Shown here piece after piece: positions 30,476 to 39,946 of a stretch of DNA of 64,000 bases (within the stretch, counting starts at the first letter, position 1; each line of letters opens with the position of its first letter). Source of the stretch: Planctomycetia bacterium. GTDB taxonomy: Bacteria; Planctomycetota; UBA8108; SXIK01. The notes under the pieces were generated by a model. The model was not told the origin of the DNA. It worked only from the letters and a program-made list of their open reading frames with translations, and did not search any database. Location of the stretch: contig SXIK01000219.1 of the NCBI GenBank assembly GCA_005772855.1, positions 1-64,000 of the forward strand, in the 5' to 3' direction. The translations under genes and the position numbers were made by a program.

Positions 30476-33241
30476 ATGCCAATAGCTACCTCGAGGTTAT
30501 TTTGCTCTGCAATAAGAAATTTGGCCTTGGGTCTGCTTTCCCAGTTGCTCCTGGTGATTGCTACGCCTGGCCTCGTCTCGGCGGCCGAACGCGAGCGCGG
30601 CGACCTCAACAACGATGGGAACATCGACCTCTCTGACTTGGTGCAGTACTTTGGCTTTCTCACACGGGGTGAATACAGTGGTTTTTGCAGGATCGTGGCC
30701 GACGTCAACGGCGACGAGCGTCTCGACTACTCCGACGCGATCTACTTGAGCCTCTTCCTGTTCTCGGATGGCCCTGACCTCGTTCCGTTGCCGTCCCTGA
30801 TGACGCCCTGCGGCGACCCGATGACAGGAATGACGCTGCGACGCCTCGAGGCCGTGAGTCTCACGCCGGCAAGCGCAATGGTGAGCTGGGAGTCGCCCAT
30901 CCGCGCCTCGACCCAGATTCGTTACGGAACGACCGCCGAAACTCTCGACAAGACAGTCGACGTCACCGAGCGCGTTTTCTACCACCAGGTGCTCCTCAGG
31001 GACTTGCAGCCCTTCTCGACATACTTCTATCAGGCTGAGTCCGAGACGGAGGACGGCTTGAAGGCAGTGTCCGAGGTGAAGTCCTTTCGAACGCACGACA
31101 CCCCCAAATCGACGGTTCGTCGGGATCGGCCGAGGCTCCTCCTCACGCAGAAGGATCTGGTCGAGATTCGGCGATCGATCAGCCCGAGGGCGGCAAAACA
31201 CTGGCTCTGGGCCGAGCTGACGGAGTGGTGCGACGCGCGGCTCGACTTGCCGATCAAGAATCTGGCCGAGGATGACGACGTCGACCAAAACGGGAGAGCC
31301 TTCGCGTTTGCGGCTCTTCTGAGCGACAACCCGAGCTATCGTCTACGAGCGATCCAACTGGCGACCCACATCGCCGACAATGGAGTTGGCGGCGAGCTCC
31401 GTGGCAGTATCGAGGCCATGGCCTACGTGTACGACTGGCTGCACGACTCCTTGCCCGAGCAGGTCAAAGAGCAAATCCGTTCGCGGCTCCTTCGAAGCTG
31501 TTACGACCTGGAGTCGCAAAATCGCGACGACGAGTTCGTTACTGGCCACAGCCATGGCAACCACAAGTCCCTGATCCTGGGCCTGCTTGCTGTTGAAGGC
31601 GAATCCCCGAAGGCCGACCAGCTCCTCGAACAGGTGGTGCAGAACTACCGTTACGGCTTTCTTGCGACCTGGCGCCGCTTCGGGGGCACCGACGGGGGCA
31701 GCTCAAAGGGCTGGTGGTACACAACCTACGCGCTGCCCTTCGAGCTGGAGTTCTTCGCCGCATGGCGTTCGGCGACGGGCGAAGACCTTTTCCAGACGGA
31801 GCGAACCTGGTGCGAGGGACTCTTGGATTGGTTCGTCCACGGCATGAGAGGTGACCACACCTTTCTGCGCGAGGGCGACAACCGCGTCTTCAACGGGCTC
31901 AACTTCCAGGACCGGCACTTCGGTCAGCTGCTTGCCAGGGAATATGGCAACTCACTGGGTCAGTGGTTCGCGCAAGAAGTCTTGGAAGAGACTCCTGTCT
32001 GGGGCCCGCACGTCGTGCTCGACATCCTCTGGAGCGATCCCGACGTTGAGGTTTCTGCGCCTTCGGGCCCCACGGTCCGACACTTTCGCAATGCTGGCGT
32101 CGTCATCATGAAGGAGAGCTGGAAGCGAGACGCTACCCTGGCGGCCTTTCGATCCGCCGAGGCCTACACGCTCGGCCACACGCATCGTGATAACTGCAGT
32201 TTTACACTCTTTTTCAAGGGTGGGCTGGCCCTCGACACAGGCATCTACGACGAATATGGTTCGGAGCACTACAGGAATTACTACTCCCGTAGTGTTGCTC
32301 ACAACACGATCACCGTGTACGACCCGAGCGAGGAGTTCAAACTGTACGGAGGCACTTACGCGAACGATGGCGGCCAACGCTGGCTTGCCGAGGGCACGGA
32401 TGTCGAGAATGCCTGGCCGGCAAGGGCAGAGGACACGATCGACCGGGCAGCAGGCTACCGCCTGGGAGGTATCACCCGTCATGAGGACGCCGAGGATTAC
32501 TCCTACACAGTTGGCAGTGGGGGCGCGGCCTACTCCAGGAAGAAGCTAAAGCGCTTCCTGCGACATTTTCTTTGGCTCAAGCGAGTCAACGGCTGGGAAC
32601 GCCCTGTCATGCTCGTTTTCGACGACGTCATCTCCACCAAGCCCAGCTTCAAGAAAACGTACCTCCTCCACACGGAGATGCAGCCCCTCATCAAGGGGCC
32701 ACTCGTCACTGTCCTGAGTGGAACCGGCAAAGGCAAAATGTTTCACTTCACGCTGGCTCCTGACGCGGCCGTCCTCACGCCTGTCGGAGGACCTGGAATG
32801 CAGTACTGGGTGGACGGTAAGAACTACCCGCCGAGCCGCTCGCCTCGCGAAAACGAGGAGTCCGGGTCGTGGCGACTTGAGGTTTCACCCTCGGTCGAGA
32901 GTCGTGAGGACCGCTTCCTGCATGCCCTCTACCCTGCCGAGACGGAGGATGCCGCCCCCGCAAGCGCCGTGACCTTTGTTGTGGGGCCAATGCAGCTTTG
33001 CGAGTTGGCGCAATGGACGATTCTCTTTGACTTCGGGAGTCTGCCGGATGTCTACGAATACCCCAATCGCCGGCCCGAGACGAGCCACCTGATCTTTGGA
33101 GCTTTGCCGAACACTCACTATGCGATCTTTGTGAACAACACGCAGGTTGCGACTGCCCTTGCAACTTTCGCCGGTGCCCTCCGTTTTGACGTGCAGGCTG
33201 TGGGTAGCGTGCGGATTGAGCGTGTGAAGTCCACTCCGTAA
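30476..33241 (+). CDS. Secreted heparinase II/III-like protein with N-terminal dockerin-like EF-hand pair and FN3-like domain
   Basis: Signal peptide; RGDLNNDGNIDLSDLVQYFGFLTRGEYSGFCRIVADVNGDERLDYSDAIYLSLFLFSDGPDLVPLP; STQIRYGTTAETLDKTV...YFYQAESE; GHTHRDNCSFTLFFKGGLALDTGIYDEYGSEHYRNYYSRSVAHNTITV. Confidence 0.88.
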   Translation: MPIATSRLFCSAIRNLALGLLSQLLLVIATPGLVSAAERERGDLNNDGNIDLSDLVQYFGFLTRGEYSGFCRIVADVNGDERLDYSDAIYLSLFLFSDGPDLVPLPSLMTPCGDPMTGMTLRRLEAVSLTPASAMVSWESPIRASTQIRYGTTAETLDKTVDVTERVFYHQVLLRDLQPFSTYFYQAESETEDGLKAVSEVKSFRTHDTPKSTVRRDRPRLLLTQKDLVEIRRSISPRAAKHWLWAELTEWCDARLDLPIKNLAEDDDVDQNGRAFAFAALLSDNPSYRLRAIQLATHIADNGVGGELRGSIEAMAYVYDWLHDSLPEQVKEQIRSRLLRSCYDLESQNRDDEFVTGHSHGNHKSLILGLLAVEGESPKADQLLEQVVQNYRYGFLATWRRFGGTDGGSSKGWWYTTYALPFELEFFAAWRSATGEDLFQTERTWCEGLLDWFVHGMRGDHTFLREGDNRVFNGLNFQDRHFGQLLAREYGNSLGQWFAQEVLEETPVWGPHVVLDILWSDPDVEVSAPSGPTVRHFRNAGVVIMKESWKRDATLAAFRSAEAYTLGHTHRDNCSFTLFFKGGLALDTGIYDEYGSEHYRNYYSRSVAHNTITVYDPSEEFKLYGGTYANDGGQRWLAEGTDVENAWPARAEDTIDRAAGYRLGGITRHEDAEDYSYTVGSGGAAYSRKKLKRFLRHFLWLKRVNGWERPVMLVFDDVISTKPSFKKTYLLHTEMQPLIKGPLVTVLSGTGKGKMFHFTLAPDAAVLTPVGGPGMQYWVDGKNYPPSRSPRENEESGSWRLEVSPSVESREDRFLHALYPAETEDAAPASAVTFVVGPMQLCELAQWTILFDFGSLPDVYEYPNRRPETSHLIFGALPNTHYAIFVNNTQVATALATFAGALRFDVQAVGSVRIERVKSTP

Positions 33242-33279
33242 GAATTTCTTTGCGGTGTGCAGTGACCGTGGAGTTAAAC

Positions 33280-33602
33280 TACACCTCGTGCGCCCACACA
33301 TGAGACATTCCGAATGGGCAGAGGAAGACCATCTCAAGTCTGCTGCTCGTTTCTGCTGGTGGGGGCGGCGGACCCTCCCCCACGACGGCTCGCCTCCGAG
33401 CGGAGCGAGGGTGGAGGCAACAACGACACGCGGCCCCTCCGGTCGCACGCTGCGCGTGCGCCTCCGGGCCAGGCTCTCGGAAGCCGCCAGCTCGCCGCAA
33501 ACCCCCTCCTCGGCGCCTGATGGGCGCCGGGCGCCTCTGGCGCGAGCAGCCGCAACCTTTCGCAGGCTGCAAAAGGTCTCATCACCGCCCGCGTGCGGTA
33601 TA
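33280..33602 (+). repeat. Type I dispersed intergenic repeat, copy D (full length, with extra module)
   Basis: TACACCTCGTGCGCCCACACATGAGACATTCCGAATGGGCAGAGG...GGTCTCATCACCGCCCGCGTGCGGTATA; matches A and reverse complement of B1. Confidence 0.92.
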
Positions 33603-33606
33603 ACCC

Positions 33607-34422
33607 TTGAAGGGTATCCGCGTAGCTGAGGATAGATCGGTGCCAACCACAACTGTGGCGAACAAGACGAAATTCGAACGAAGCCAGCGGGAAAACCCAC
33701 GATTTTGGTCTCGCTTCCGACGGCCACCGAGCCTTGAAGGTCAGAGCGTTCTTGAAGTTGGCTGTGGATACGGGAGCCTCTGTGTGGAGGCGGCGGCCGC
33801 AGGGGCGCGGCGTGTAGTTGGGATTGACCTGCGCGAAAGCGCCATCAAGTTTGCGAAGGCTCACATCGCGGAGACTTATCCCGAGCTCGCAGAGCGCCTC
33901 GAGTTTCACGCTGTCCACCTGCGCCATTACCCCGCAGAGGTGTTCGACTGCATCCTGTCGAAGGACACCTTCGAGCACATCATTGACCTCGACTTGATGT
34001 TGGCGGAGATGAAAAGACGCCTCAAACCTGGAGGTCTCATTTACTCCGGCTTTGGACCCCTGTACCCGAGTCCTTACGGCGATCACGACCGCCGCCGCAT
34101 GTTGTTGCGCCACTGGGGGCTCCTGGGCAGTTCGCTCGCGCGTGTCCCCTGGGCGCACCTGGTGCTTGCAAACACTCTCGTGCGTCTCAACAACCAGCAT
34201 GAGAAGAAGCAAGCTCGCTCGCTCCGCGACCTGGGCCTCAACATGCTCGGATTCTCGGATTACGAGCGGATCATCAAGAATTCAGGGCTTCGCGTCCTTT
34301 ACTTCGACACGAACCGTGGCACGGGCGCGAGCCCCAGGATCTTCTCTGCGCTCAGGAAGTTGCCCATGCTCATGGACCTTTGCACGTATAACGCTTACTG
34401 CGTGCTCGAGAATCCTCGGTAG
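33607..34422 (+). CDS. Class I SAM-dependent methyltransferase
   Basis: SVLEVGCGYGSLCVEAAAAGARRVVGIDLRESAIKFAK; FDCILSKDTFEHIIDLDLMLAEMKRRLKPGGLIYSGFGP; TTG at 33607 or GTG at 33640 as start. Confidence 0.88.
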   Translation: MKGIRVAEDRSVPTTTVANKTKFERSQRENPRFWSRFRRPPSLEGQSVLEVGCGYGSLCVEAAAAGARRVVGIDLRESAIKFAKAHIAETYPELAERLEFHAVHLRHYPAEVFDCILSKDTFEHIIDLDLMLAEMKRRLKPGGLIYSGFGPLYPSPYGDHDRRRMLLRHWGLLGSSLARVPWAHLVLANTLVRLNNQHEKKQARSLRDLGLNMLGFSDYERIIKNSGLRVLYFDTNRGTGASPRIFSALRKLPMLMDLCTYNAYCVLENPR

Positions 34423-34429
34423 ACTCCGC

Positions 34430-35287
34430 TTGGACTTGTCTGCTTACTTCGGTGTTGCCGGTTGGTCCTACCCCGACTGGCGCGGCATTGTCTATCCGCC
34501 AGGCCTCAAGACGGCTGACCAGCTCTCTTACCTCGCCCGCTTCGTCGATCTTATCGAGGTGAACACGAGCTTTTACCGCGTCCCCACCTCAAGAATGGTT
34601 GAGGGTTGGCTGCGGAGGACGGAGCAGCTTCCAGCCTTCTTCTTCACAGCCAAGGTGCCCGGTACGGTCACGCACGAAGGCGAGTTGGGCGAGTCGGGGG
34701 CGCAGATGTTTCGCGATGCCTTCGCGCCGCTCATCGAAGCCGGCCGCCTGCGCCAGCTATTGGCGCAATTTCGCTGGGATTTCACCGACACGCACGCGAA
34801 CCGAGATCTCCTGGGCCGGCTGGTGGACCTCTACTCCCGTTCGGCGCCGATTGTGGTTGAGTTACGTCACAACTCCTGGCAGGCACCTGCGGCCCTCGAA
34901 GCCCTCGCCTCGCTGGGCGTCACCGTGGCGAATCTTGACATGCCTCTCGGGCGGGACTCCTTCAGCCTGGAAGTGTGTCGAGTCGGCGTCCACCGATACC
35001 TGCGTCTCCATGGCCGCAACCGGAAAGCCTGGTTCGACAAGAAGGCCGGCCGGGATGAAACCTACGACTACTTCTACTCTCCGGATGAGCTGGCGCACAT
35101 CCAGGCTCGGCTGTTGGCACTCAGACAGCATGCCAAGTCGATCACGGTGGTTGCCAACAATCATTTCCGGGGCAAGGAGGTGGCCAACACACTGGAGCTA
35201 ATGTCGCTCATCACGGGCGCGAAGGTCGACGTGCCACCCAGCCTCGTGCTGGAATACCCGAGGCTCCGAAACATCTGCCTCGAGTGA
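34430..35287 (+). CDS. DUF72 domain-containing protein
   Basis: FGVAGWSYPDWRGIVYPPGLKTADQLSYLARFVDLIEVNTSFYRVPT ... FTAKVPGTVTHEG ... VVELRHNSW; TTG start. Confidence 0.9.
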   Translation: MDLSAYFGVAGWSYPDWRGIVYPPGLKTADQLSYLARFVDLIEVNTSFYRVPTSRMVEGWLRRTEQLPAFFFTAKVPGTVTHEGELGESGAQMFRDAFAPLIEAGRLRQLLAQFRWDFTDTHANRDLLGRLVDLYSRSAPIVVELRHNSWQAPAALEALASLGVTVANLDMPLGRDSFSLEVCRVGVHRYLRLHGRNRKAWFDKKAGRDETYDYFYSPDELAHIQARLLALRQHAKSITVVANNHFRGKEVANTLELMSLITGAKVDVPPSLVLEYPRLRNICLE

Positions 35288-35360
35288 CCGACACTACCGG
35301 TGGAGGCATTCCTCTGTGAAAGTTTCCCCCCTCGCCTTCGTGGAGTATCCTGTTGTTTCC

Positions 35361-36116
35361 ATGCACCGCATCGACCACGTCGTCCTCGTTGTGAGAGACC
35401 TTGCTCAAGCGTCCTGGGATTTTGGCGGCCTTGGCTTCAATGTCTTCTACGGAGGCGCGCACGCCTCCGGCGAGACTCACAACGCATTGATCCCCTTCGC
35501 GGATGGGAGCTACCTCGAGCTCCTGGCATGGAAGAAGCGCCCCGGCGACCTCCGCGGACCGGCAGATCGCTGGTCCGGCTGGCGATTTCGCGGGGAGGGG
35601 CTGGTCGACTTCGCGCTGGCACCCGATGACCTTCCCGCGGCGCTCCGTGGAGCCAGGGAGCGAGACATCGAGCTCCTGGGCCCAGTTCCTGGCGGCCGGT
35701 CGAGGCCCGATGGCGTAGAGATCGCCTGGGAGCTGGCTCTGCCGAACGGCTTTGACCTCCCCTTCCTCTGCGCCGACGTCACGCCCCGAAGCCTTCGCGT
35801 GCCCGGAGGCTCCGCTGGCTCGCATGAAAACGGCGTGACGGGAATTGGCCGTGTAACCGTGGATACCATGGACGTTGCGGCGAGCGCCAGGCGGTATCGA
35901 GCGTTGGTGGGAGTCGAGCCCGTTCCTTCACCCCTGGAGGGCAGCCAGCGTTTTCAGCTCGATGCCGCGGCTATCGACCTCGTCTGGGCTCTTCGAGGCA
36001 ACGGGGTTCGCTCGATCGAGCTTTCCTGCGGCCCGACGGGAGAATCGAGGCTGCTTCCCCCGCGCTTCACGCACGGGGCGTCGATCGAAGTCGTTCCCAC
36101 AGGACTCATCGGCTAA
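35361..36116 (+). CDS. VOC family / glyoxalase-like protein
   Basis: MHRIDHVVLVVRDLAQASWDFGGLGFNVFYGGAHASGETHNALIPFADGSYLELLAW. Confidence 0.85.
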   Translation: MHRIDHVVLVVRDLAQASWDFGGLGFNVFYGGAHASGETHNALIPFADGSYLELLAWKKRPGDLRGPADRWSGWRFRGEGLVDFALAPDDLPAALRGARERDIELLGPVPGGRSRPDGVEIAWELALPNGFDLPFLCADVTPRSLRVPGGSAGSHENGVTGIGRVTVDTMDVAASARRYRALVGVEPVPSPLEGSQRFQLDAAAIDLVWALRGNGVRSIELSCGPTGESRLLPPRFTHGASIEVVPTGLIG

Positions 36117-36137
36117 ATATCCCGGTGTGATTTTCTG

Positions 36138-36479
36138 TCAGGTCTCCTTTCGCACGAAGAAGACCGCGGCCACGATCAGCCCGAACGCGACGAAGTGGTT
36201 CCACTTGAGCTTTTCGCCAAGGTACGTGGCGGAGAAAAAGCAGAACACGATGACCGTGATGACTTCCTGCATTACCTTGAGCTGAGCGCCCGATAGCCCG
36301 TTTGCGTGCCCGTGGCGGTTGGCTGGCACCTGAAAGCAGTACTCGGCGAAGGCGATCAGCCAGCTCACGAGCACGGCCTTCCAGAGGGGGGAGTCCTTGA
36401 ACTTGAGGTGCCCGTACCAGGCAACGGTCATGAAGACGTTCGAAATGGTCAGGAGGGTTACGGGGTAGAGTACTTTCAT
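36138..36479 (-). CDS. DMT family protein (DUF486)
   Basis: LTISNVFMTVAWYGHLKF ... SWLIAFAEYCFQVPANRHGHANGLSGAQLKVMQEVITVIVFCFFSATYLGEKLKWNH. Confidence 0.92.
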   Translation of the reverse strand: MKVLYPVTLLTISNVFMTVAWYGHLKFKDSPLWKAVLVSWLIAFAEYCFQVPANRHGHANGLSGAQLKVMQEVITVIVFCFFSATYLGEKLKWNHFVAFGLIVAAVFFVRKET

Positions 36480-36593
36480 GGTTTCTCAGGTGAGGCTTCG
36501 ATTTGAGCTTCCGGGGAGAACAAGCCAAACTTTTACGCCACTTCTGCCGAAGAAGGAAAGAGGCATGCGCAGCTTCTCTCTGCACAGGAACCC

Positions 36594-37214
36594 ATGGCCA
36601 ACTCCCGATTCCTGATCATCCTCGTCCTGCCGCTTCTCCTCTGCTTTTGGTTCGTCGCGTACAGATATGGCGGCGACACGGAGTTGGTGAGTACTCAATC
36701 GGTGCTTCTTGGCGCTCTTTTAATCTTCCTCCTGCGTCTGTCGGACATGACGCTCGACACGCTGCGCCTCATGTTCACGATGCAGGGGCACAAGTGGCTG
36801 GCGGCACTGGTTGGCTTCATGCAGGCGGCGATCGTGGTCGTTGCAATCGCCCGGGTGGTCCGGGGCGTCACCAACGTGTGGAATATCCTCGCCTACGCCG
36901 GCGGGTTCGCCTGCGGCATCCTGGTCGGCATGACGATCGAGGAGCGAATGGCGCTGGGCTTCAGGCACCTCCAGGTCTTCTCAAAGACGAAGGGCGAGCA
37001 CATCGCAGATGTGCTGCGCCAGGCGGGGCACGCTGTCACGCTCATCGCGGGCTCAGGAAAGGACGGGCCTGTTCACATCGTGAGCTGTGTTGTCCGGCGC
37101 GGCGACATGGTTGCAGTTCGCTCCCTTGTGGACGACGTGGACCCCACGGCATTCATCACCGGCGAGGAGATCCGCCCCATCGCCCGCGGCTTCTTCGGCT
37201 CTCGATCCCACTGA
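36594..37214 (+). CDS. DUF2179/DUF5698 membrane protein (UPF0316-like)
   Basis: LIFLLRLSDMTLDTLRLMFTMQGHKWLAALVGFMQAAIVVVAIARV ... GGFACGILVGMTIEERMALG. Confidence 0.88.
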   Translation: MANSRFLIILVLPLLLCFWFVAYRYGGDTELVSTQSVLLGALLIFLLRLSDMTLDTLRLMFTMQGHKWLAALVGFMQAAIVVVAIARVVRGVTNVWNILAYAGGFACGILVGMTIEERMALGFRHLQVFSKTKGEHIADVLRQAGHAVTLIAGSGKDGPVHIVSCVVRRGDMVAVRSLVDDVDPTAFITGEEIRPIARGFFGSRSH

Positions 37215-37234
37215 ATGGAGGCTTGCAACGTGCC

Positions 37235-39946
37235 TCAAGCCCGGGCCACGCGCATCCGCCCGTCAACCACGATCGCACCTTCACCGGGTGCGAGTACCTT
37301 CACCGGGTTCAGGTCCAGTTCAAGAATCTCGGGTGCAATGTCAATCAGCGCTGAAACTCGCTGGATGAGTCCCACGAGTGCCTGGCGGTCGCCGGGCGGA
37401 GCGCCGCGATAGCCCTTCAGTAGCTTCTCGGAGCGCAACTTTTCCAGCATCTCCTCGGCATCGACGTCGCTTACCGGGGGCAGACGGAACGCGACATCCT
37501 TCAGAAGCTCGACGAGCACCCCGCCCATTCCGCACACGACGAGGGGGCCGAATGTCGGGTCCGACGTCACCCCAACGAGCGCCTCGATTCCGCCACGCAC
37601 TTCGCGCTGCAAGTAGACGCCTTCCAGCTCAAGGCCCGCCTTGCGCATGCGGTCCCTGAGGGTTGACAGCGCCGCAATTACTTGGTCGGGGGACTGGAGC
37701 CCCAGGAGCACGCCGCCGGAGTCGCTCTTGTGAAGAAGGCCGGGAGCGATGGCCTTGGCGACCAGCGGGAAGCCGAGCCGTTCCGTGGCCTCCGCGACGC
37801 CAATCGACGTTGCCGGAACGACTGCCTCGCCGCTTGCGAAGTCGATGCCAGCAGCCCGCAGCACGGTGGCAAGGTCGTCGGGCTCGAGCCAGGCCTCACC
37901 CCTGGCGCTCTCGAGGACCCGATCCAGAACGGCCCTGACGGCGGAGACGCGAGCTGGCTCAAGTTTTACCAACGTTCCCTGCGGTTTTTCTCGCCAGCGA
38001 GCGTAGCGGAAGGCTGCTGCAAGGGCCATGGCGGCGTTCTCGGGAAACGTGAAGCTGGGGATCCGGCCCCTGGGGCCCCGGCTCAGAACTTCGGGAGCTC
38101 CCTGCGACGAGAGAAATACGGTCAGCACCGGCTTGTGGGACGGCACCTTACCCGCGGCTCTTGCGATCGCCTCCGCGACCTTGTCGGGATTTGTCGCCAG
38201 AACGGGTATGTAAATCACGATGATGGAGTCCATGCCCGGGTCGTTGCCCATGGCCTCGATCGTGCGCTCGTAGTGCTCGGGCGGTGCCGAGGCGATCATG
38301 TCGACGGGGTTTCCCAGGCCAGCCGTCGCTGGCAGGAATGCCTTGAGCCGCAGGGTCGTGTCCGGGCCGAGGACTGGTACTGTGAGGCCCTGCGCCTCGC
38401 AGGCATCGGCGAGGAGGATGCCCGGGCCCCCGGCGTTGGTGACTACTCCAACTCGATTTCCGGCGGGCACCGGCTGCGTGGCGAGTAGTGCCGCCACGTC
38501 AAAGAGCTCCTCCAGTGTGCGTGTGCGGATGACGCCCGCGTCCTCGAAGAGCGCATCAACGGCAACATCGAGGCTACCAAGTGACGCGGAGTGGCTTGAA
38601 GCGGCCCGTGTTCCTGCGGCGGATCGTCCTGACTTGACCGCGACAATGGGCTTCTTTCTCGCGACTTCGGGCGCGACTCGCGCGAACTTGCGGGGGTTTC
38701 CGAAGCTCTCGAGGTACAGCACGATGACCTGCGTGCGGGGGTCCTCGGCCCAATAGGCGAGCAGGTCGTTGCCGGAGACGTCGGCCTTGTTGCCAACCGA
38801 GACGAAGGACGAGATCCCGCAATTGAGTTTCTCAAAATAGTCGAGGATGGCGATGCCAAGAGCTCCGCTTTGCGAGGACATCGCGATATTGCCCGCCGGG
38901 GGCTGGCCCGGGGCGAAGGTGGCGTTCAGAGACACCTCGGGGGCTGTGTTCAAGATTCCCATGCAGTTGGGACCGACCATGCGCATGCCGGCGCCTCGCA
39001 CGAGCGAGACGAGCCGCTCCTGCGATGTCAGCCCGTCACCCCTGGTCTCTGCGAAGCCTGCCGAGATCACGACGACCCCCCGCACGTGGGCCCTGGCACA
39101 GTCGATGATGACCTCCTCGACGGCGGGTGCAGGGACGGCAATGACCACGAGGTCGACGCTCGACCCGATGGCGCTCACGCAGGGGTAGCAGGTCAAGCCG
39201 CTGATCTGGCTCGCCTTCGGGTTGACAGGATAGATGGGGCCCTTGAAACCGTCACGCTTGAGGTTTTCGACGATGGTCGCACCGATGGTTCCGGGTATGC
39301 GGGAAGCGCCCACGACCGCGACACTCCTCGGCTCAAGGATAGACCGCACGCTCATGGCGGCCGCATGACGCTCTCGCTGGTGTGATGCTTCCTCCTGACC
39401 CCCTGTCTCGGCCGTGGGGAATGAGACGTGAAAGACGCCGCCCTCAAACGACTTTTTCACCAGGAATCCGCTCGTTGCGAACATGCTAATCATGCGATTG
39501 TTCTCCCCGAGCACTTCGGCCTCGAACTCACGGATACCGTTCTTGCGAGCGATGGGAGCCAGACGCTCGAGTAGAAGAGTGCCAATACCACGCCCCTGGT
39601 GCTTGTCGTCCACCGCAAAGGCGATCTCCGCTCTCTGGAGCGGGGCTCCAGGCTCGCCGATTGCAGAGTAGCGACCCACGCCGACGATCTGCTCTTCGCC
39701 ATCATCCCGGAGCGTGCCGACAATCGCGGCGTCGCGGACAAAGTCCAGCGTCGTGAACTTCTCGAGCTCCAGCTCCGTGAGCTTGCGCTTTGAACGGAAG
39801 AACCGGAAATAGGCGGACTCCGGGCTCATGCGGGCGAAAAGGTCGGCCAGACGCGGCTTGTCATCAGGCCGAAGGGCCCGAAGGTGGATCGATCCCCCAT
39901 CTCGGAGCACAGCGTTGGATTCAAGGAATGGGGTGTCTGCTTTCAT
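37235..39946 (-). CDS. GNAT acetyltransferase fused to ADP-forming acyl/acetyl-CoA ligase
   Basis: N-terminal GNAT (RAEIAFAVDDKHQGRGIGTLLLERLA); CoA-binding (SILEPRSVAVVGASRIPGTIG); succinyl-CoA-ligase-like flavodoxin; ATP-grasp (GFPLVAKAIAPGLLHKSDSGGVLLGL). Confidence 0.93.
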   Translation of the reverse strand: MKADTPFLESNAVLRDGGSIHLRALRPDDKPRLADLFARMSPESAYFRFFRSKRKLTELELEKFTTLDFVRDAAIVGTLRDDGEEQIVGVGRYSAIGEPGAPLQRAEIAFAVDDKHQGRGIGTLLLERLAPIARKNGIREFEAEVLGENNRMISMFATSGFLVKKSFEGGVFHVSFPTAETGGQEEASHQRERHAAAMSVRSILEPRSVAVVGASRIPGTIGATIVENLKRDGFKGPIYPVNPKASQISGLTCYPCVSAIGSSVDLVVIAVPAPAVEEVIIDCARAHVRGVVVISAGFAETRGDGLTSQERLVSLVRGAGMRMVGPNCMGILNTAPEVSLNATFAPGQPPAGNIAMSSQSGALGIAILDYFEKLNCGISSFVSVGNKADVSGNDLLAYWAEDPRTQVIVLYLESFGNPRKFARVAPEVARKKPIVAVKSGRSAAGTRAASSHSASLGSLDVAVDALFEDAGVIRTRTLEELFDVAALLATQPVPAGNRVGVVTNAGGPGILLADACEAQGLTVPVLGPDTTLRLKAFLPATAGLGNPVDMIASAPPEHYERTIEAMGNDPGMDSIIVIYIPVLATNPDKVAEAIARAAGKVPSHKPVLTVFLSSQGAPEVLSRGPRGRIPSFTFPENAAMALAAAFRYARWREKPQGTLVKLEPARVSAVRAVLDRVLESARGEAWLEPDDLATVLRAAGIDFASGEAVVPATSIGVAEATERLGFPLVAKAIAPGLLHKSDSGGVLLGLQSPDQVIAALSTLRDRMRKAGLELEGVYLQREVRGGIEALVGVTSDPTFGPLVVCGMGGVLVELLKDVAFRLPPVSDVDAEEMLEKLRSEKLLKGYRGAPPGDRQALVGLIQRVSALIDIAPEILELDLNPVKVLAPGEGAIVVDGRMRVARA

